In this document: one piece after another, positions 17,399-26,318 of the stretch | Numbering within the stretch: position 1 is the stretch's first letter | Layout of the letters: every line of letters starts with the position of its first letter | From: Domibacillus sp. DTU_2020_1001157_1_SI_ALB_TIR_016 | GTDB taxonomy: Bacteria; Bacillota; Bacilli; Bacillales; Domibacillaceae | Assembly: GCF_032341995.1 (NCBI RefSeq) | Contig: NZ_CP135438.1 | Span: 620,001-684,000 of the forward strand | Reading direction: 5' to 3' | DNA: 64,000 bases | Program-made: the position numbers and the translations under genes | Notes under the pieces: model-generated | Told to the model about the DNA's origin: nothing | The model's input: only the letters and a program-made list of their open reading frames with translations | Databases searched by the model: none

Positions 17399-18385
17399 GT
17401 GAAGCCGAAAATAAAAGATGTTGCCGAGCGGGCCGGCGTCTCCCCTGCAACGGTATCCAGGGTACTAAACAACCGGGGGTACTTGAGTGAACAAACTCGT
17501 TTAAAAGTGGGAGAGGCCGTGATGGAATTAAACTATATACCGAATGACCTTGCCCGATCGCTTTATACAAAAAAAACCAATCTGATTGGATTTGTTTTTC
17601 CTTCAACGGCGAATGCATTTTATGGGGAACTGATCGCGCTCATGGAAAATATTTGTTTTGAGTTAGGGTATAAGGTTCTTTTATGCAACAGTTCTAACCA
17701 TCCGAAAAAAGAAGAATTATATGTCGACATGCTGCTTCGGAATCAAGTGGATGGCATTATTAGCGGGGCACACAATCGAGGGATTAAAGATTATCAGCGA
17801 TCCAACTTGCCGGTTGTAGGCATTGACCGCTACTTATCCAAAAGCATTCCAGTCGTTTCCAGTGATAATTATCAAGGCGGCCGGCTGGCAACAGAATTGC
17901 TTGTTCAAAAAAGCTGTACATCTATTATTCATATAAATGGCCCCAGGGAATTAGAAACACCGGCTAACAAACGCAGGGATGCCTATGAAGATGTGTTAAA
18001 AAAAGCGGGCATGCCTCACTTGACGTATGAAATACTGGCAAGGTCCAGCGAAGAGCAAGTTCAATTGCTGATCAAGCGCCTCTTCGATGAAAATCCTGAG
18101 GTTGATGGGATTTTCGCAAGTGATGACCACCTTGCTGCCCGTGTATTAACAGAAGCAAAACGAAGAAAGATTTCCGTGCCGGAACGATTAAAAATCATCG
18201 GATATGATGGTACAGAAAGCATGCGGACCATCCTGCCCGAACTTACAACTATTCAGCAGCCGCTCCATGCAATGGCCCAAAAAGCGGTTCATACACTCAT
18301 CCAGGAAATCGAAGGACAGTATAACCTGGCCGGTACAAAAGAATTTGTTTTTCCGGTGAAGCTGATTGAAGGAAAAACAACATAA
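17399..18385 (+). CDS. LacI-family regulator of the fructan locus, copy 2
   Basis: A 328-residue LacI/GalR regulator, close paralogue of the one at 11013 along its entire length, including the recognition helix (SPATVSRVLNNRG against SPTTVSRVLNNRG). Nearly identical recognition helices predict shared operators. It starts at GTG 17399 with AAAAGGGGG upstream, and is followed 15 nt later by fructokinase, probably as one transcript. Confidence 0.88.
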   Translation: MKPKIKDVAERAGVSPATVSRVLNNRGYLSEQTRLKVGEAVMELNYIPNDLARSLYTKKTNLIGFVFPSTANAFYGELIALMENICFELGYKVLLCNSSNHPKKEELYVDMLLRNQVDGIISGAHNRGIKDYQRSNLPVVGIDRYLSKSIPVVSSDNYQGGRLATELLVQKSCTSIIHINGPRELETPANKRRDAYEDVLKKAGMPHLTYEILARSSEEQVQLLIKRLFDENPEVDGIFASDDHLAARVLTEAKRRKISVPERLKIIGYDGTESMRTILPELTTIQQPLHAMAQKAVHTLIQEIEGQYNLAGTKEFVFPVKLIEGKTT

Positions 18386-18400
18386 AAAGAGAGGTGCAAA

Positions 18401-19399
18401 ATGGGAAAAGTATTTTGTATAGGAGAAGCATTAATTGACTTTATTCCGGTTCAAAAAAACATATCTTTAAAAGATGCAGCTTGTTTTGAGAGAGTAGCCG
18501 GCGGCGCTCCGATGAATGTAGCGATTGCCGTCGCAAAATACGGCGGGGAAGCAGCCATCATCACAAAAATCGCAAATGACCATTTTGGAGATCATCTTAT
18601 GGATATCCTCGAAGAATATCATGTCGACACGTCACACATCGTGCGCAGTGACGAAGGAGAAACAGGGCTGGCATTCGTTTCAGTGGATAAAACAGGTGAA
18701 AGAAGTTTTACTTTTTGTAGGGAAAACGCGGCAGATTTGCTGCTTGAGAAAGAAGAGATAGAGGAAAGCTGGTTTCAGTCAGGAGATGTACTTCACTTTT
18801 GCTCGGTGAATTTAACTCATGATGAGATTCGGTCAGCACACAAAAAAGCGATCAACGGCTGCCGTAAAAAGGGGGGGATCATCAGTTTTGATCCGAATGT
18901 ACGCCTGCCTCTTTGGCCGGATGAAACAAGCTGCCGCGAAGCGATCAGAGCATTTATACCGATGGCGGACTTGCTGAAAATTTCAGATGAAGAACTTTTT
19001 TTTATTACGGGTATTGAGGAAGAAGAAAGAGCCATTGCTTCTTTGTTCACCGGAAATGTAAAAGCGGTCATTTTCACAAAAGGTAAAAGTGGCGCCTCTC
19101 TTTTTTTGAAAAGCGGCCAGCAATTTCATGATCCAGGTTTTAAAGTGACAGTTATGGATACAACGGGCGCTGGCGATGCATTTGTTGGAGGCTTTTTATC
19201 AAAACTTTTGGAGCTGAACGTCCATAGTAAGGGGCTCGCTGAAACCATCAACATTCATCACGAATCTCTTCTTTCTTTTGCGAATGCAAGCGGTGCACTG
19301 ACTGCTGCTGTCAAAGGGGCGATTTGCGCAGCACTTGAAAAAAAGTATGTATTGAACTGGGCTGCTGCACAGCGTAATAAAAATATTTTTATGGAGTGA
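18401..19399 (+). CDS. fructokinase (PfkB family)
   Basis: A 332-residue sugar kinase. The N-terminal GGAPMNVA motif and the C-terminal DTTGAGDAF with catalytic base Asp259 define the PfkB family; FDPNVRLPLWP is typical of fructokinases. It would convert the fructose released by the GH32 enzyme into fructose 6-phosphate. It follows the second LacI gene directly. Confidence 0.9.
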   Translation: MGKVFCIGEALIDFIPVQKNISLKDAACFERVAGGAPMNVAIAVAKYGGEAAIITKIANDHFGDHLMDILEEYHVDTSHIVRSDEGETGLAFVSVDKTGERSFTFCRENAADLLLEKEEIEESWFQSGDVLHFCSVNLTHDEIRSAHKKAINGCRKKGGIISFDPNVRLPLWPDETSCREAIRAFIPMADLLKISDEELFFITGIEEEERAIASLFTGNVKAVIFTKGKSGASLFLKSGQQFHDPGFKVTVMDTTGAGDAFVGGFLSKLLELNVHSKGLAETINIHHESLLSFANASGALTAAVKGAICAALEKKYVLNWAAAQRNKNIFME

Positions 19400-19510
19400 C
19401 CGTGAATATATTTACGCTATTGCTTTGATTGCATCAGAGGATGGCAATAGATCTCTTGAGGACATGATATAAAAGAAAAAAGGGAATGCCAGAGATGAAT
19501 AGAATAACAA

Positions 19511-19558
19511 AAAAGACTGCTCACACATCTACATAAATACATGTGTGAGCAGTCTTTT
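19511..19558. terminator. bidirectional terminator between fructokinase and mrpG
   Basis: 18-bp perfect stem (AAAAGACTGCTCACACAT with its complement, 19511-19528 and 19541-19558). Separates converging transcription units; T-runs on both strands. Confidence 0.93.
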
Positions 19559-19560
19559 TC

Positions 19561-19932
19561 TTAAGGGACAGGTTTTTCATGATCTGTCTCGGTTATGTTT
19601 TTCAAGCTGCTTTCCACCGGCTCCTCTACCATTTTTGCTTCTGAATTATAAGCAGCCCGGCAAATCAGATGTCCAGCTACCGGTGCAGTTAAATATAAAA
19701 ACACAATGCCCAGAACAAGACGAATACTAATGTAATGCTCTGTCGACCAGAAATAAATAAATACGCCGGTCAGCGCCAGCAAAACAGCGAGTGTAGAGCT
19801 TTTGGTTCCGGCATGTGAGCGTGTGTATACATCAGGAAGAGTTAAAACGCCATAAGCGCTGATCAGGGCGATAATGCCGCCAAGCAGAACCATCAACGCT
19901 GCAGCCAGCTCAACGATTTGGTTTTCTGTCAA
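19561..19932 (-). CDS. mrpG: Na+/H+ antiporter subunit MrpG
   Basis: 123 residues with three hydrophobic segments and the PhaG/MnhG pattern (GVLTLPDVYTRSHAGTKSSTL). Start TTG 19932 is chosen for AAAGAGGGA just upstream; longer in-frame starts extend into mrpF without a ribosome site. It overlaps the end of mrpF by 23 nt. Last gene of the mrp operon, whose seven proteins form one Na+/H+ antiporter complex in the membrane. Confidence 0.92.
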   Translation of the reverse strand: MTENQIVELAAALMVLLGGIIALISAYGVLTLPDVYTRSHAGTKSSTLAVLLALTGVFIYFWSTEHYISIRLVLGIVFLYLTAPVAGHLICRAAYNSEAKMVEEPVESSLKNITETDHEKPVP

Positions 19933-20194
19933 TGATGATCCCTCTTTCCATGTATTTTGAAAAAGCGACTGTGCTGATAAAGGCAAGGATCGCAATAATT
20001 AAAATCACTTCTAAATAGGCTTTCGTTTGAAGCAGGGCACTAAGAATAGCTACCATTGACATCAAATTAACGCCGATCACATCAAATGCGACGACTCGAT
20101 CCGGCAGTGTAGGCCCTTTAAGGATACGAAGAAGACAAAGGCCGATCGCCAGGCTGAAAAGCACAACCGCGGCAGTGAAAATAGAATAGATCAT
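19910..20194 (-). CDS. mrpF: Na+/H+ antiporter subunit MrpF
   Basis: 94 residues, three membrane segments, with the conserved GPTLPDRVVAFDVIGVN of MrpF/PhaF. ATG at 20194 overlaps the mrpE stop by 4 nt, so translation is coupled. Confidence 0.93.
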   Translation of the reverse strand: MIYSIFTAAVVLFSLAIGLCLLRILKGPTLPDRVVAFDVIGVNLMSMVAILSALLQTKAYLEVILIIAILAFISTVAFSKYMERGIIIDRKPNR

Positions 20195-20676
20195 GGCCGG
20201 GTCACCTCCAAAATAATTTTTTCGTACGTTTGAATGGATTGTAAAACCATCGGCTTCGTTTTCTTCATGTCCATTGCATGGATAAAAAACTCATTTCCCT
20301 CAGGCGAAATGCGCAGAACGGTGGAGCCGGGCGTCAGCATAAGCAGAAGCGCAAGAGCGGTTATTTCCCATTCACTTTTAAGCTTTGTTTGATACGAGAA
20401 CGTACCGGGCTCAAAAATTACACCCGGAATTAAAATTTGCTTCATAATGATAAGGCTGGATGTCCAGAGCTCATAATTGAAAATAAGAAACAGTTTCAGC
20501 ATGGAGTAGACACGTTTCAAGTAAAAAGGAGTACCGAAAAATCGGTGCATCAAAAAAATAATCACAATGCCAAGCAGAAAACCGCCGGCAAACGTATCGA
20601 GCTCAAAGCTGTCTTCATCTTTTAACATCACCCATAAAACGGCGATTAATATATTTAATAGAAATTGAACCGGCAC
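20191..20676 (-). CDS. mrpE: Na+/H+ antiporter subunit MrpE
   Basis: 161 residues, MrpE family, with N-terminal membrane helices and the conserved ALALLLMLTPGSTVLRIS. The start is GTG 20676 because AAGGAGG lies 9 nt upstream; the longer TTG start at 20697 would include the ribosome site within the gene. Confidence 0.92.
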   Translation of the reverse strand: MPVQFLLNILIAVLWVMLKDEDSFELDTFAGGFLLGIVIIFLMHRFFGTPFYLKRVYSMLKLFLIFNYELWTSSLIIMKQILIPGVIFEPGTFSYQTKLKSEWEITALALLLMLTPGSTVLRISPEGNEFFIHAMDMKKTKPMVLQSIQTYEKIILEVTRP

Positions 20677-20706
20677 GAGACTGCACCTCCTTGACAAGCG
20701 CCAGTA

Positions 20707-22188
20707 TTAATCATTTTGCATGGCTCCTTCAATATACAAGTCTGGATTCACCAATACATCAGCGGCTTCTGAAATATAAGGAGAGAGAACATCCATTCCA
20801 AGCCCAAGCACGGTCGTGAGAATCCCTAAAGCCAAAAGGGATGCAAGCATTCCTTTCGATAAAGGCACTTGATTTTTCGACGTAATGGTCGACTCTCCCC
20901 AAAACATAATGAGAAACACCCGTAAAAGGGAGTACAGGACAAACAGGCTCGATAGAAACGCAACAGCCGTTAATCCGTAATGCCCTGCACCAACGGCTCC
21001 TTCTCCAATGAACAGCTTGCCTGCAAATCCACTGAACGGAGGAATGCCGCCGAGCGAGAGAATCATAATAAAGAAAAGCCAGCCAAACAGCGGATAGTTG
21101 GTGATCAAGCCGCTTTCCTCATCAAACCGGGCTTTACCGGTTAAATGAATAATCGTCCCAACAAGCAGAAACAGCAGGCCTTTTATAACAATGTCATGAA
21201 TCAAGTAATAAATAGAGCCTTGAATCCCTGCTTCATTGTAAGAAGCAAGACCGACCAGGATAAAGCCGATTGCAATGACAACATTATAAGAAGCAATTTT
21301 CCTTACATCCCGATGGGCAAGTGCTCCGATACTGCCGCCAATCATAGTCGCAGCCGCCATATATCCGATGACCGTATGCGTAAAAGAAGGCTCATGGTAA
21401 AACAGCAGGGTAAAGGTCCGGAACAGCGCATAAACGCCTACTTTCGTTAAAAGAGCGGCAAACAGGGCGGAGATGGCTGCCGGCAGCGCGCTGTAGGAGC
21501 CCGGAAGCCAGAAATAAAGAACGAGTCCGGCTTTTAAGGAGAAGACTACTAAAAACAGCATACTGATCGTGGTTAAAAGAGGCGGCTGTCCAGCCTCTGC
21601 GATCCGCAGAGATAAATGAGCCATATTTAAAGTTCCCAGTGTTCCATAAAGATACGCGATCCCGAGAAGAAACAGCCAGGATGACAAAATGTTAATCAGC
21701 ATATATTTAATGCCTTCGGTTAGCTGCTTTTTTTCTCCGCCGAGTGTCATCAGGGCGTAAGAAGCGAGCAGCATGACTTCAAAGCAGACAAACAAATTAA
21801 ACAAGTCTCCCGTTAAAAACGAGCCGTTTACGCCAGCGGCGAGCAACAGGGAAAAAGGATATAGAAAGAAAGATTCGCGTTTTTCATCTTTCGCAAAAGC
21901 GGCATACACTAAACAAAGAACGGTGACAAGAGAAGAAACCGTTACAAGCAGCATCGCAAATACATCCGCTACAAAAGTAATCCCAAACGGAGGCAGCCAT
22001 TCACCAAAGTCGAGCCGGAGGATACCGCGGCGCATCACCTGCTGCAGAATCCATATACTGATCAAAAACACGGCCGTCATGGCTCCGACGCTGCCCCAGC
22101 GCTGAATGGCACGGTTTGATCGAAAGAAAAGAAGCAGCATGGCCGCTAAAATTGGCACAATCATCGGGAAAACCAATATGTTATTCAT
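20707..22188 (-). CDS. mrpD: Na+/H+ antiporter subunit MrpD
   Basis: 493 residues, about 14 membrane helices, NuoN/NuoL-like proton-channel subunit. Conserved features include FVCFEVMLLASYALMTLGG and the KAGLVLYFWLPGSYSALPA region, where the key lysines and glutamate of the channel lie. ATG 22188 overlaps mrpC and has AAAGGA upstream. Confidence 0.94.
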   Translation of the reverse strand: MNNILVFPMIVPILAAMLLLFFRSNRAIQRWGSVGAMTAVFLISIWILQQVMRRGILRLDFGEWLPPFGITFVADVFAMLLVTVSSLVTVLCLVYAAFAKDEKRESFFLYPFSLLLAAGVNGSFLTGDLFNLFVCFEVMLLASYALMTLGGEKKQLTEGIKYMLINILSSWLFLLGIAYLYGTLGTLNMAHLSLRIAEAGQPPLLTTISMLFLVVFSLKAGLVLYFWLPGSYSALPAAISALFAALLTKVGVYALFRTFTLLFYHEPSFTHTVIGYMAAATMIGGSIGALAHRDVRKIASYNVVIAIGFILVGLASYNEAGIQGSIYYLIHDIVIKGLLFLLVGTIIHLTGKARFDEESGLITNYPLFGWLFFIMILSLGGIPPFSGFAGKLFIGEGAVGAGHYGLTAVAFLSSLFVLYSLLRVFLIMFWGESTITSKNQVPLSKGMLASLLALGILTTVLGLGMDVLSPYISEAADVLVNPDLYIEGAMQND

Positions 22189-22519
22189 CGTGAGGTCCTT
22201 TCAGATCGTACAGATTATCGACACCTGTCGTTTGATACGTACGATATACAAGAACGAGAAAAAAAGCAGTCACAGCAAAACTGATGACAATGGCTGTTAA
22301 GATCAATGCCTGAGGCAGGGCATCTGTGTAGGTATCAGCCTGGCCGCCTAAAATAGGAACGCTGCCTTTTTTCAGTCCGCCCATTGTCATGAGCAGCAGA
22401 TGAATAGCGTGTGATAAAATGGCAGTGCCAAGCACAATTCGAATCATATTTTTAGAAAGCAGCAGATAGGTGGCTGTTGAAACAAGAACGCCAACTAAAA
22501 GAATAATCATGATTTCCAT
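22181..22519 (-). CDS. mrpC: Na+/H+ antiporter subunit MrpC
   Basis: 112 residues, NuoK-like, three membrane helices, with DALPQALILTAIVISFA typical of MrpC. The start at 22519 has GAGG 9 nt upstream; a longer frame from 22534 lies within mrpB and is less likely. Confidence 0.93.
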   Translation of the reverse strand: MEIMIILLVGVLVSTATYLLLSKNMIRIVLGTAILSHAIHLLLMTMGGLKKGSVPILGGQADTYTDALPQALILTAIVISFAVTAFFLVLVYRTYQTTGVDNLYDLKGPHDE

Positions 22520-22520
22520 C

Positions 22521-22943
22521 TTACACATCCTCACTAATACTGATAATAATCGTGACCACTACGCCGATCACACCGAGCGCCACTCCGGACTCAAACAGCA
22601 TGACGGTCGCAAGCTCTGTTTTACCGAAAATAGGGAGGTTAAAATAAGCAAATGTCTGGCTTAAAAAAGAGCTGCCAAACAGCAAAGAACCTGTGCCGGT
22701 AAGCGTGGCAATGATCACACCGAGCGCAGCGACTTTTTTGTAATCAAAAGGAAGGCCTTTATTAATGGTTTCTACATCAAACGCTAAATATAAAAGAACG
22801 AAAGCGGATGAAAGAGTCAGCCCGCCGATAAAACCGCCTCCCGGATGATGATGTCCGGCTAAAAACAGGTATACACCGAAAGTCAGAATAATAAAGACGG
22901 CAACTTTTGAGACCGTTTGTAAAATCAAATCATTTTCTCTCAT
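22521..22943 (-). CDS. mrpB: Na+/H+ antiporter subunit MrpB
   Basis: 140 residues with four membrane segments and the GHHHPGGGFIGGLT motif of MrpB. AAGGAG lies 9 nt from the ATG at 22943 and only 3 nt from an alternative ATG at 22949, so the shorter form is preferred. Slight overlap with mrpA. Confidence 0.92.
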   Translation of the reverse strand: MRENDLILQTVSKVAVFIILTFGVYLFLAGHHHPGGGFIGGLTLSSAFVLLYLAFDVETINKGLPFDYKKVAALGVIIATLTGTGSLLFGSSFLSQTFAYFNLPIFGKTELATVMLFESGVALGVIGVVVTIIISISEDV

Positions 22944-25344
22944 GATCATCCGCTCCTTTCGGTATTTTCAGTTTCACCAGCGTATAGACGCCCACTCCGG
23001 CAATGAATAACACAACAACTTCAAGCATCGTATCAAACGCCCGAAAATCTCCTAAAATAGCATTCACAATATTACGTCCGCCTGCAAGATCATAAGAATC
23101 TTCAAAATAAGAAGAAATGGAATCGAATAATTTATTTCCTTGTACCGAAAGAGCAAGCAGCACCGTCAACATACCCATACCGATAGAGATGAGTATTTTA
23201 GGGATACGTACTTTAAAGGAACGATCTTCTTTTGGCCATTCCGGCAGATGATAAAAGCAAAGCAGAAACAAAACGGTTGTAACGGTTTCTACTACGAGCT
23301 GTGTTAAAGCAAGATCTGGTGCCCGAAAAAGCACAAAGAAGATCGCAATCGAGTAGCCAAGGATTCCATTGAGCAGTGCGGCCGTCATCCGTGACTTGGT
23401 AAACAGAATGCTGACGCCTGCTGCTGCCATAATGAGCACGAGCAGCATTTCATATGGAGCAGCGGGGACATCGTGAGAAAAACGAAGGGAAAGCCCGCCT
23501 GAAAAAAGAAGAGTGCCGCCCGTCAAGAAAATCAAAAAGCCATAAATATAATACAAGTAATGGCGCAAAAATCCGGTCATATAGAGATTGGTTACTTTTT
23601 TTGAGCCTATTTCACTTCCAGTCAGCAGCCACTGATAACCGCGGTCAAGACTCCGGCTTGCCGGAAACAGCTCATACACATCCTGCCAGGCGCGGTACAT
23701 TCTCGCCAGCAGTGCACCGATTACAACAACACCTGCTGTCATAAACAGTTCCGGGTTAAAGCCGTGCCAGGCTGAAATATGTGGAATTAAACCTTCCATG
23801 TCTTGATAAGATGGAAGAATACTGTGCATAGCCGGAGCCAGCAGGTAGTGACTCAGCCCATTTGGAACAAAAAATAACGTTATAATGATCGCACAAAGCA
23901 CAATCGGAGAAATCAACATACCCAGAGGTGCTTCATGAGGGGTTTTTTCCAGCCGCTCGCGGCGGTACGGACCAAGAAACGTCCGAAATACGATAAACAT
24001 AGAATAAACGAACGTAAACACACTGCCGGCCCATGCGATAATGGGGAAAAGCGGTCCCCATGTATCCATGGAAAAGATGTTCATGCTGCCTGCCTGTAGA
24101 GAAGCGGTGAAAAACATTTCTTTGCTTAAAAAGCCATTAAACGGGGGAAGTCCCGCCATAGAAAAACTGCTGATGACGGCTAAAGTAAACGTAACCGGCA
24201 TAAAAGGCAGCAGTCCGCCGAGCTTCCGGATATCCCGGGTGCCGACTTCATGGTCAACAATGCCCACCACCATAAATAGGGCGCCTTTAAACGTAGAATG
24301 ATTCACAAGATGGAAAAGAGCAGCAAAAATTGCTTTCGTATAAATGATAGACTCTGTGGAAGCGCCGCCCTGCAGCGCAGCAGAACCCATTCCAAACAAA
24401 AACATAATCAAGCCGAGCTGGCTGATCGTTGAATACGCAAGCAGGGCTTTTAAATCTTTTTGACGAACAGCGGAAAAAGAACCCCAAAACATTGTAAACA
24501 TCCCGATTCCGCTGACCAGCCAGAACCAAACGGCTTCCCCGCCAAAAATGGGTGTAAAACGTGCGACCAGGAACAGGCCGGCTTTCACCATTGTGGCAGA
24601 ATGAAGATAAGCACTGACAGGCGTCGGCGCTTCCATTGCATCAGGGAGCCAGATATGAAAAGGGAATTGGGCGGACTTGGTGAATGCGCCAATTAAAATC
24701 AGAATGAGCGCTGGCACAAACAATGCGTGTTCCCGGATAGAATCATCCATGGCAATGATTTCTTGTATGCTGTTTGTCCCTGTTATCACATGCAGCATAA
24801 TGAAGCCGACCAGCATAAAAAGCCCGCCGCCTACCGTAATTAAAAAAGATTTTTGCGCCCCGTAGCGCGATTTTTTCCGCCGGAACCAAAAAGCGATGAG
24901 CAGGAAAGATGAAATACTGGTCAGTTCCCAGAATACGTACAGCATGATCATATTATCTGAGAGAACGACCCCGAGCATCGCGCCCATAAACAAAAGCAGA
25001 TAGGCGTAAAAGTGAGAGAGAGACTCCCGCTCTTTTGATAAATAAAAAATGGAATAAAGAACGACCAAGCTGCCAATGCCGGTAATGACCAGCGTGAAAA
25101 TCAAGCTGAGTCCGTCTAGATGCACGGAAAAAGCAAGATCCAATGCCTGTGACCAGCTCATCGATCCAGAGACGGATCCTCCAGCCGCCACTTTTGGAAT
25201 GGCTGTACAAAAACAAACAAATAATAAAACGGGAACAAAAAGAGCGGCCCAGCCAAGATGAAGTTTCGGAAACCATTTTCCGATAAAGGGGATCAGCAGC
25301 GCTGACAAGATCGGAACGAGAACAAACAGATGAATCAGTGTCAA
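22930..25344 (-). CDS. mrpA: Na+/H+ antiporter subunit MrpA
   Basis: 804 residues, the largest subunit, about 20 membrane helices. The N-terminal two-thirds is NuoL-like (MLYVFWELTSISSFLLIAFW and SATMVKAGLFLVAR); the C-terminal part carries the MrpA-specific NuoJ-like region. It starts at TTG 25344 with AGGAGG 7 nt upstream. First gene of mrpABCDEFG, which gives Na+ and alkali resistance in Bacillus. The gene order is the classic one and no subunit is missing. Confidence 0.95.
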   Translation of the reverse strand: MTLIHLFVLVPILSALLIPFIGKWFPKLHLGWAALFVPVLLFVCFCTAIPKVAAGGSVSGSMSWSQALDLAFSVHLDGLSLIFTLVITGIGSLVVLYSIFYLSKERESLSHFYAYLLLFMGAMLGVVLSDNMIMLYVFWELTSISSFLLIAFWFRRKKSRYGAQKSFLITVGGGLFMLVGFIMLHVITGTNSIQEIIAMDDSIREHALFVPALILILIGAFTKSAQFPFHIWLPDAMEAPTPVSAYLHSATMVKAGLFLVARFTPIFGGEAVWFWLVSGIGMFTMFWGSFSAVRQKDLKALLAYSTISQLGLIMFLFGMGSAALQGGASTESIIYTKAIFAALFHLVNHSTFKGALFMVVGIVDHEVGTRDIRKLGGLLPFMPVTFTLAVISSFSMAGLPPFNGFLSKEMFFTASLQAGSMNIFSMDTWGPLFPIIAWAGSVFTFVYSMFIVFRTFLGPYRRERLEKTPHEAPLGMLISPIVLCAIIITLFFVPNGLSHYLLAPAMHSILPSYQDMEGLIPHISAWHGFNPELFMTAGVVVIGALLARMYRAWQDVYELFPASRSLDRGYQWLLTGSEIGSKKVTNLYMTGFLRHYLYYIYGFLIFLTGGTLLFSGGLSLRFSHDVPAAPYEMLLVLIMAAAGVSILFTKSRMTAALLNGILGYSIAIFFVLFRAPDLALTQLVVETVTTVLFLLCFYHLPEWPKEDRSFKVRIPKILISIGMGMLTVLLALSVQGNKLFDSISSYFEDSYDLAGGRNIVNAILGDFRAFDTMLEVVVLFIAGVGVYTLVKLKIPKGADDHERK

Positions 25345-25385
25345 ATAAATCCCTCCTGACTTAGTAAATTAACGCAATCAGTTTT

Positions 25386-25407
25386 AAAAAAAGGCAAAAG
25401 CCTTTTA
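25386..25407 (-). promoter_or_regulatory. terminator-like hairpin in the mrp leader
   Basis: Reading the minus strand, AAAAGGC-TTTT-GCCTTTT is followed by TTT, about 40 nt upstream of the mrpA start. A terminator placed before the first gene suggests attenuation of the operon. Two other small stems lie further upstream in the 225-bp divergent region (AGGATA/TATCCT near 25452-25470, GCCTGG/CCAGGC near 25509-25532). Confidence 0.45.
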
Positions 25408-25569
25408 AAAGGAAAAGTGCCCAGATTCCTGGATTAGGGGTTGAAAATTTCAGGATAGACCTTTATCCTAACTAAAGATAAGTGAGAAAATGGTTCTTTC
25501 CTTTTTTCAGCCTGGTTTTAAAGTTCCCAGGCGAATAGAGCGGGAAATCATACTAGAGGTGAAACGGTT

Positions 25570-26256
25570 ATGAAAAAAGCAAGAGCCCGTATGGATGAAA
25601 GTATATTAGTGTGTGCCTATTATGGCCCAAACGGTGAGCGGCTTATTAAGCGTGGATGTAAAATTGCCGATATGCTGGACTGCCCGCTTTATATTTTAAC
25701 GGTTGATCCGTCTCCGAAAGACGAAGTAGGCGCAGACAAAGCGGCGTACATCCAAGAATGGAAAGTTCTTGCCGAAGAACTAGGGGCGGAAGAGTTTATT
25801 ATTCGCTACAATGAAAAGAGGCCGGCCGCGAAAGTGATCGCAGAAGTGGCCCGTGAGCTGAATATTACCCAGATTATTTTGGGACAGTCTCCGCAGAGCC
25901 GCTGGCAAGAAATTAAAAAGGGTTCTTTTGTAAATACACTGTTGCGTGAAATTTCATTTGTTGATTTTCATATTGTGTCCATCGACAGGTCTGTCGAAGA
26001 CAACGAAAACCTTTTTGAAAATGGTACAAGAGCGTATCTCGTAAAAGAAGAAGACGGACATCGAATCACCTTTACGCACTCAGACCATGTGATTCATGAA
26101 GGAATTTTTTATAAAGAAACCGGTACGGATTTTAACAACGGGGTATTCACATACATTAAAGAAAACAAAACGTGCCAGCTTCATGTGACAGATGAACGGA
26201 TTACGGAACCAACATCGATTCACTCTTCGATCAAAGAAGAAAAATTTGAAAACTAA
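25570..26256 (+). CDS. KdpD-type universal stress (USP) protein, stand-alone
   Basis: A 228-residue soluble protein. Residues about 10-145 match the USP domain of the potassium sensor KdpD (ILVCAYYGPNGERLIKRG; ITQIILGQSPQSRWQEIKKG; INTLLRE-like FVNTLLREIS). There is no histidine kinase, KdpD N-domain or membrane part. The last 80 residues are acidic and not recognised. In some Firmicutes this domain of KdpD binds cyclic di-AMP; whether this one does is unknown. It is divergent from the Mrp antiporter operon, which suggests a role in ion or osmotic stress. ATG with GAGGTG upstream. Confidence 0.72.
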   Translation: MKKARARMDESILVCAYYGPNGERLIKRGCKIADMLDCPLYILTVDPSPKDEVGADKAAYIQEWKVLAEELGAEEFIIRYNEKRPAAKVIAEVARELNITQIILGQSPQSRWQEIKKGSFVNTLLREISFVDFHIVSIDRSVEDNENLFENGTRAYLVKEEDGHRITFTHSDHVIHEGIFYKETGTDFNNGVFTYIKENKTCQLHVTDERITEPTSIHSSIKEEKFEN

Positions 26257-26267
26257 ATCGCAGGGAA

Positions 26268-26310
26268 GGCCTTCAGAAGAGAGCGTACTCTCCTTCTGGG
26301 GGCTTTTTTG
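26268..26310 (+). terminator. terminator after the USP gene
   Basis: GGCCTTCAGAAGAGAG pairs imperfectly with CTCTCCTTCTGGGGGC, followed by TTTTTT. Confidence 0.75.
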
Positions 26311-26318
26311 TGCGTTCT

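Noticed and set aside
25514..25546. SigB promoter for the USP gene (GTTCCC-13-GGGAAA)
   Set aside because: The -35 half fits only weakly; spacing alone is not enough.
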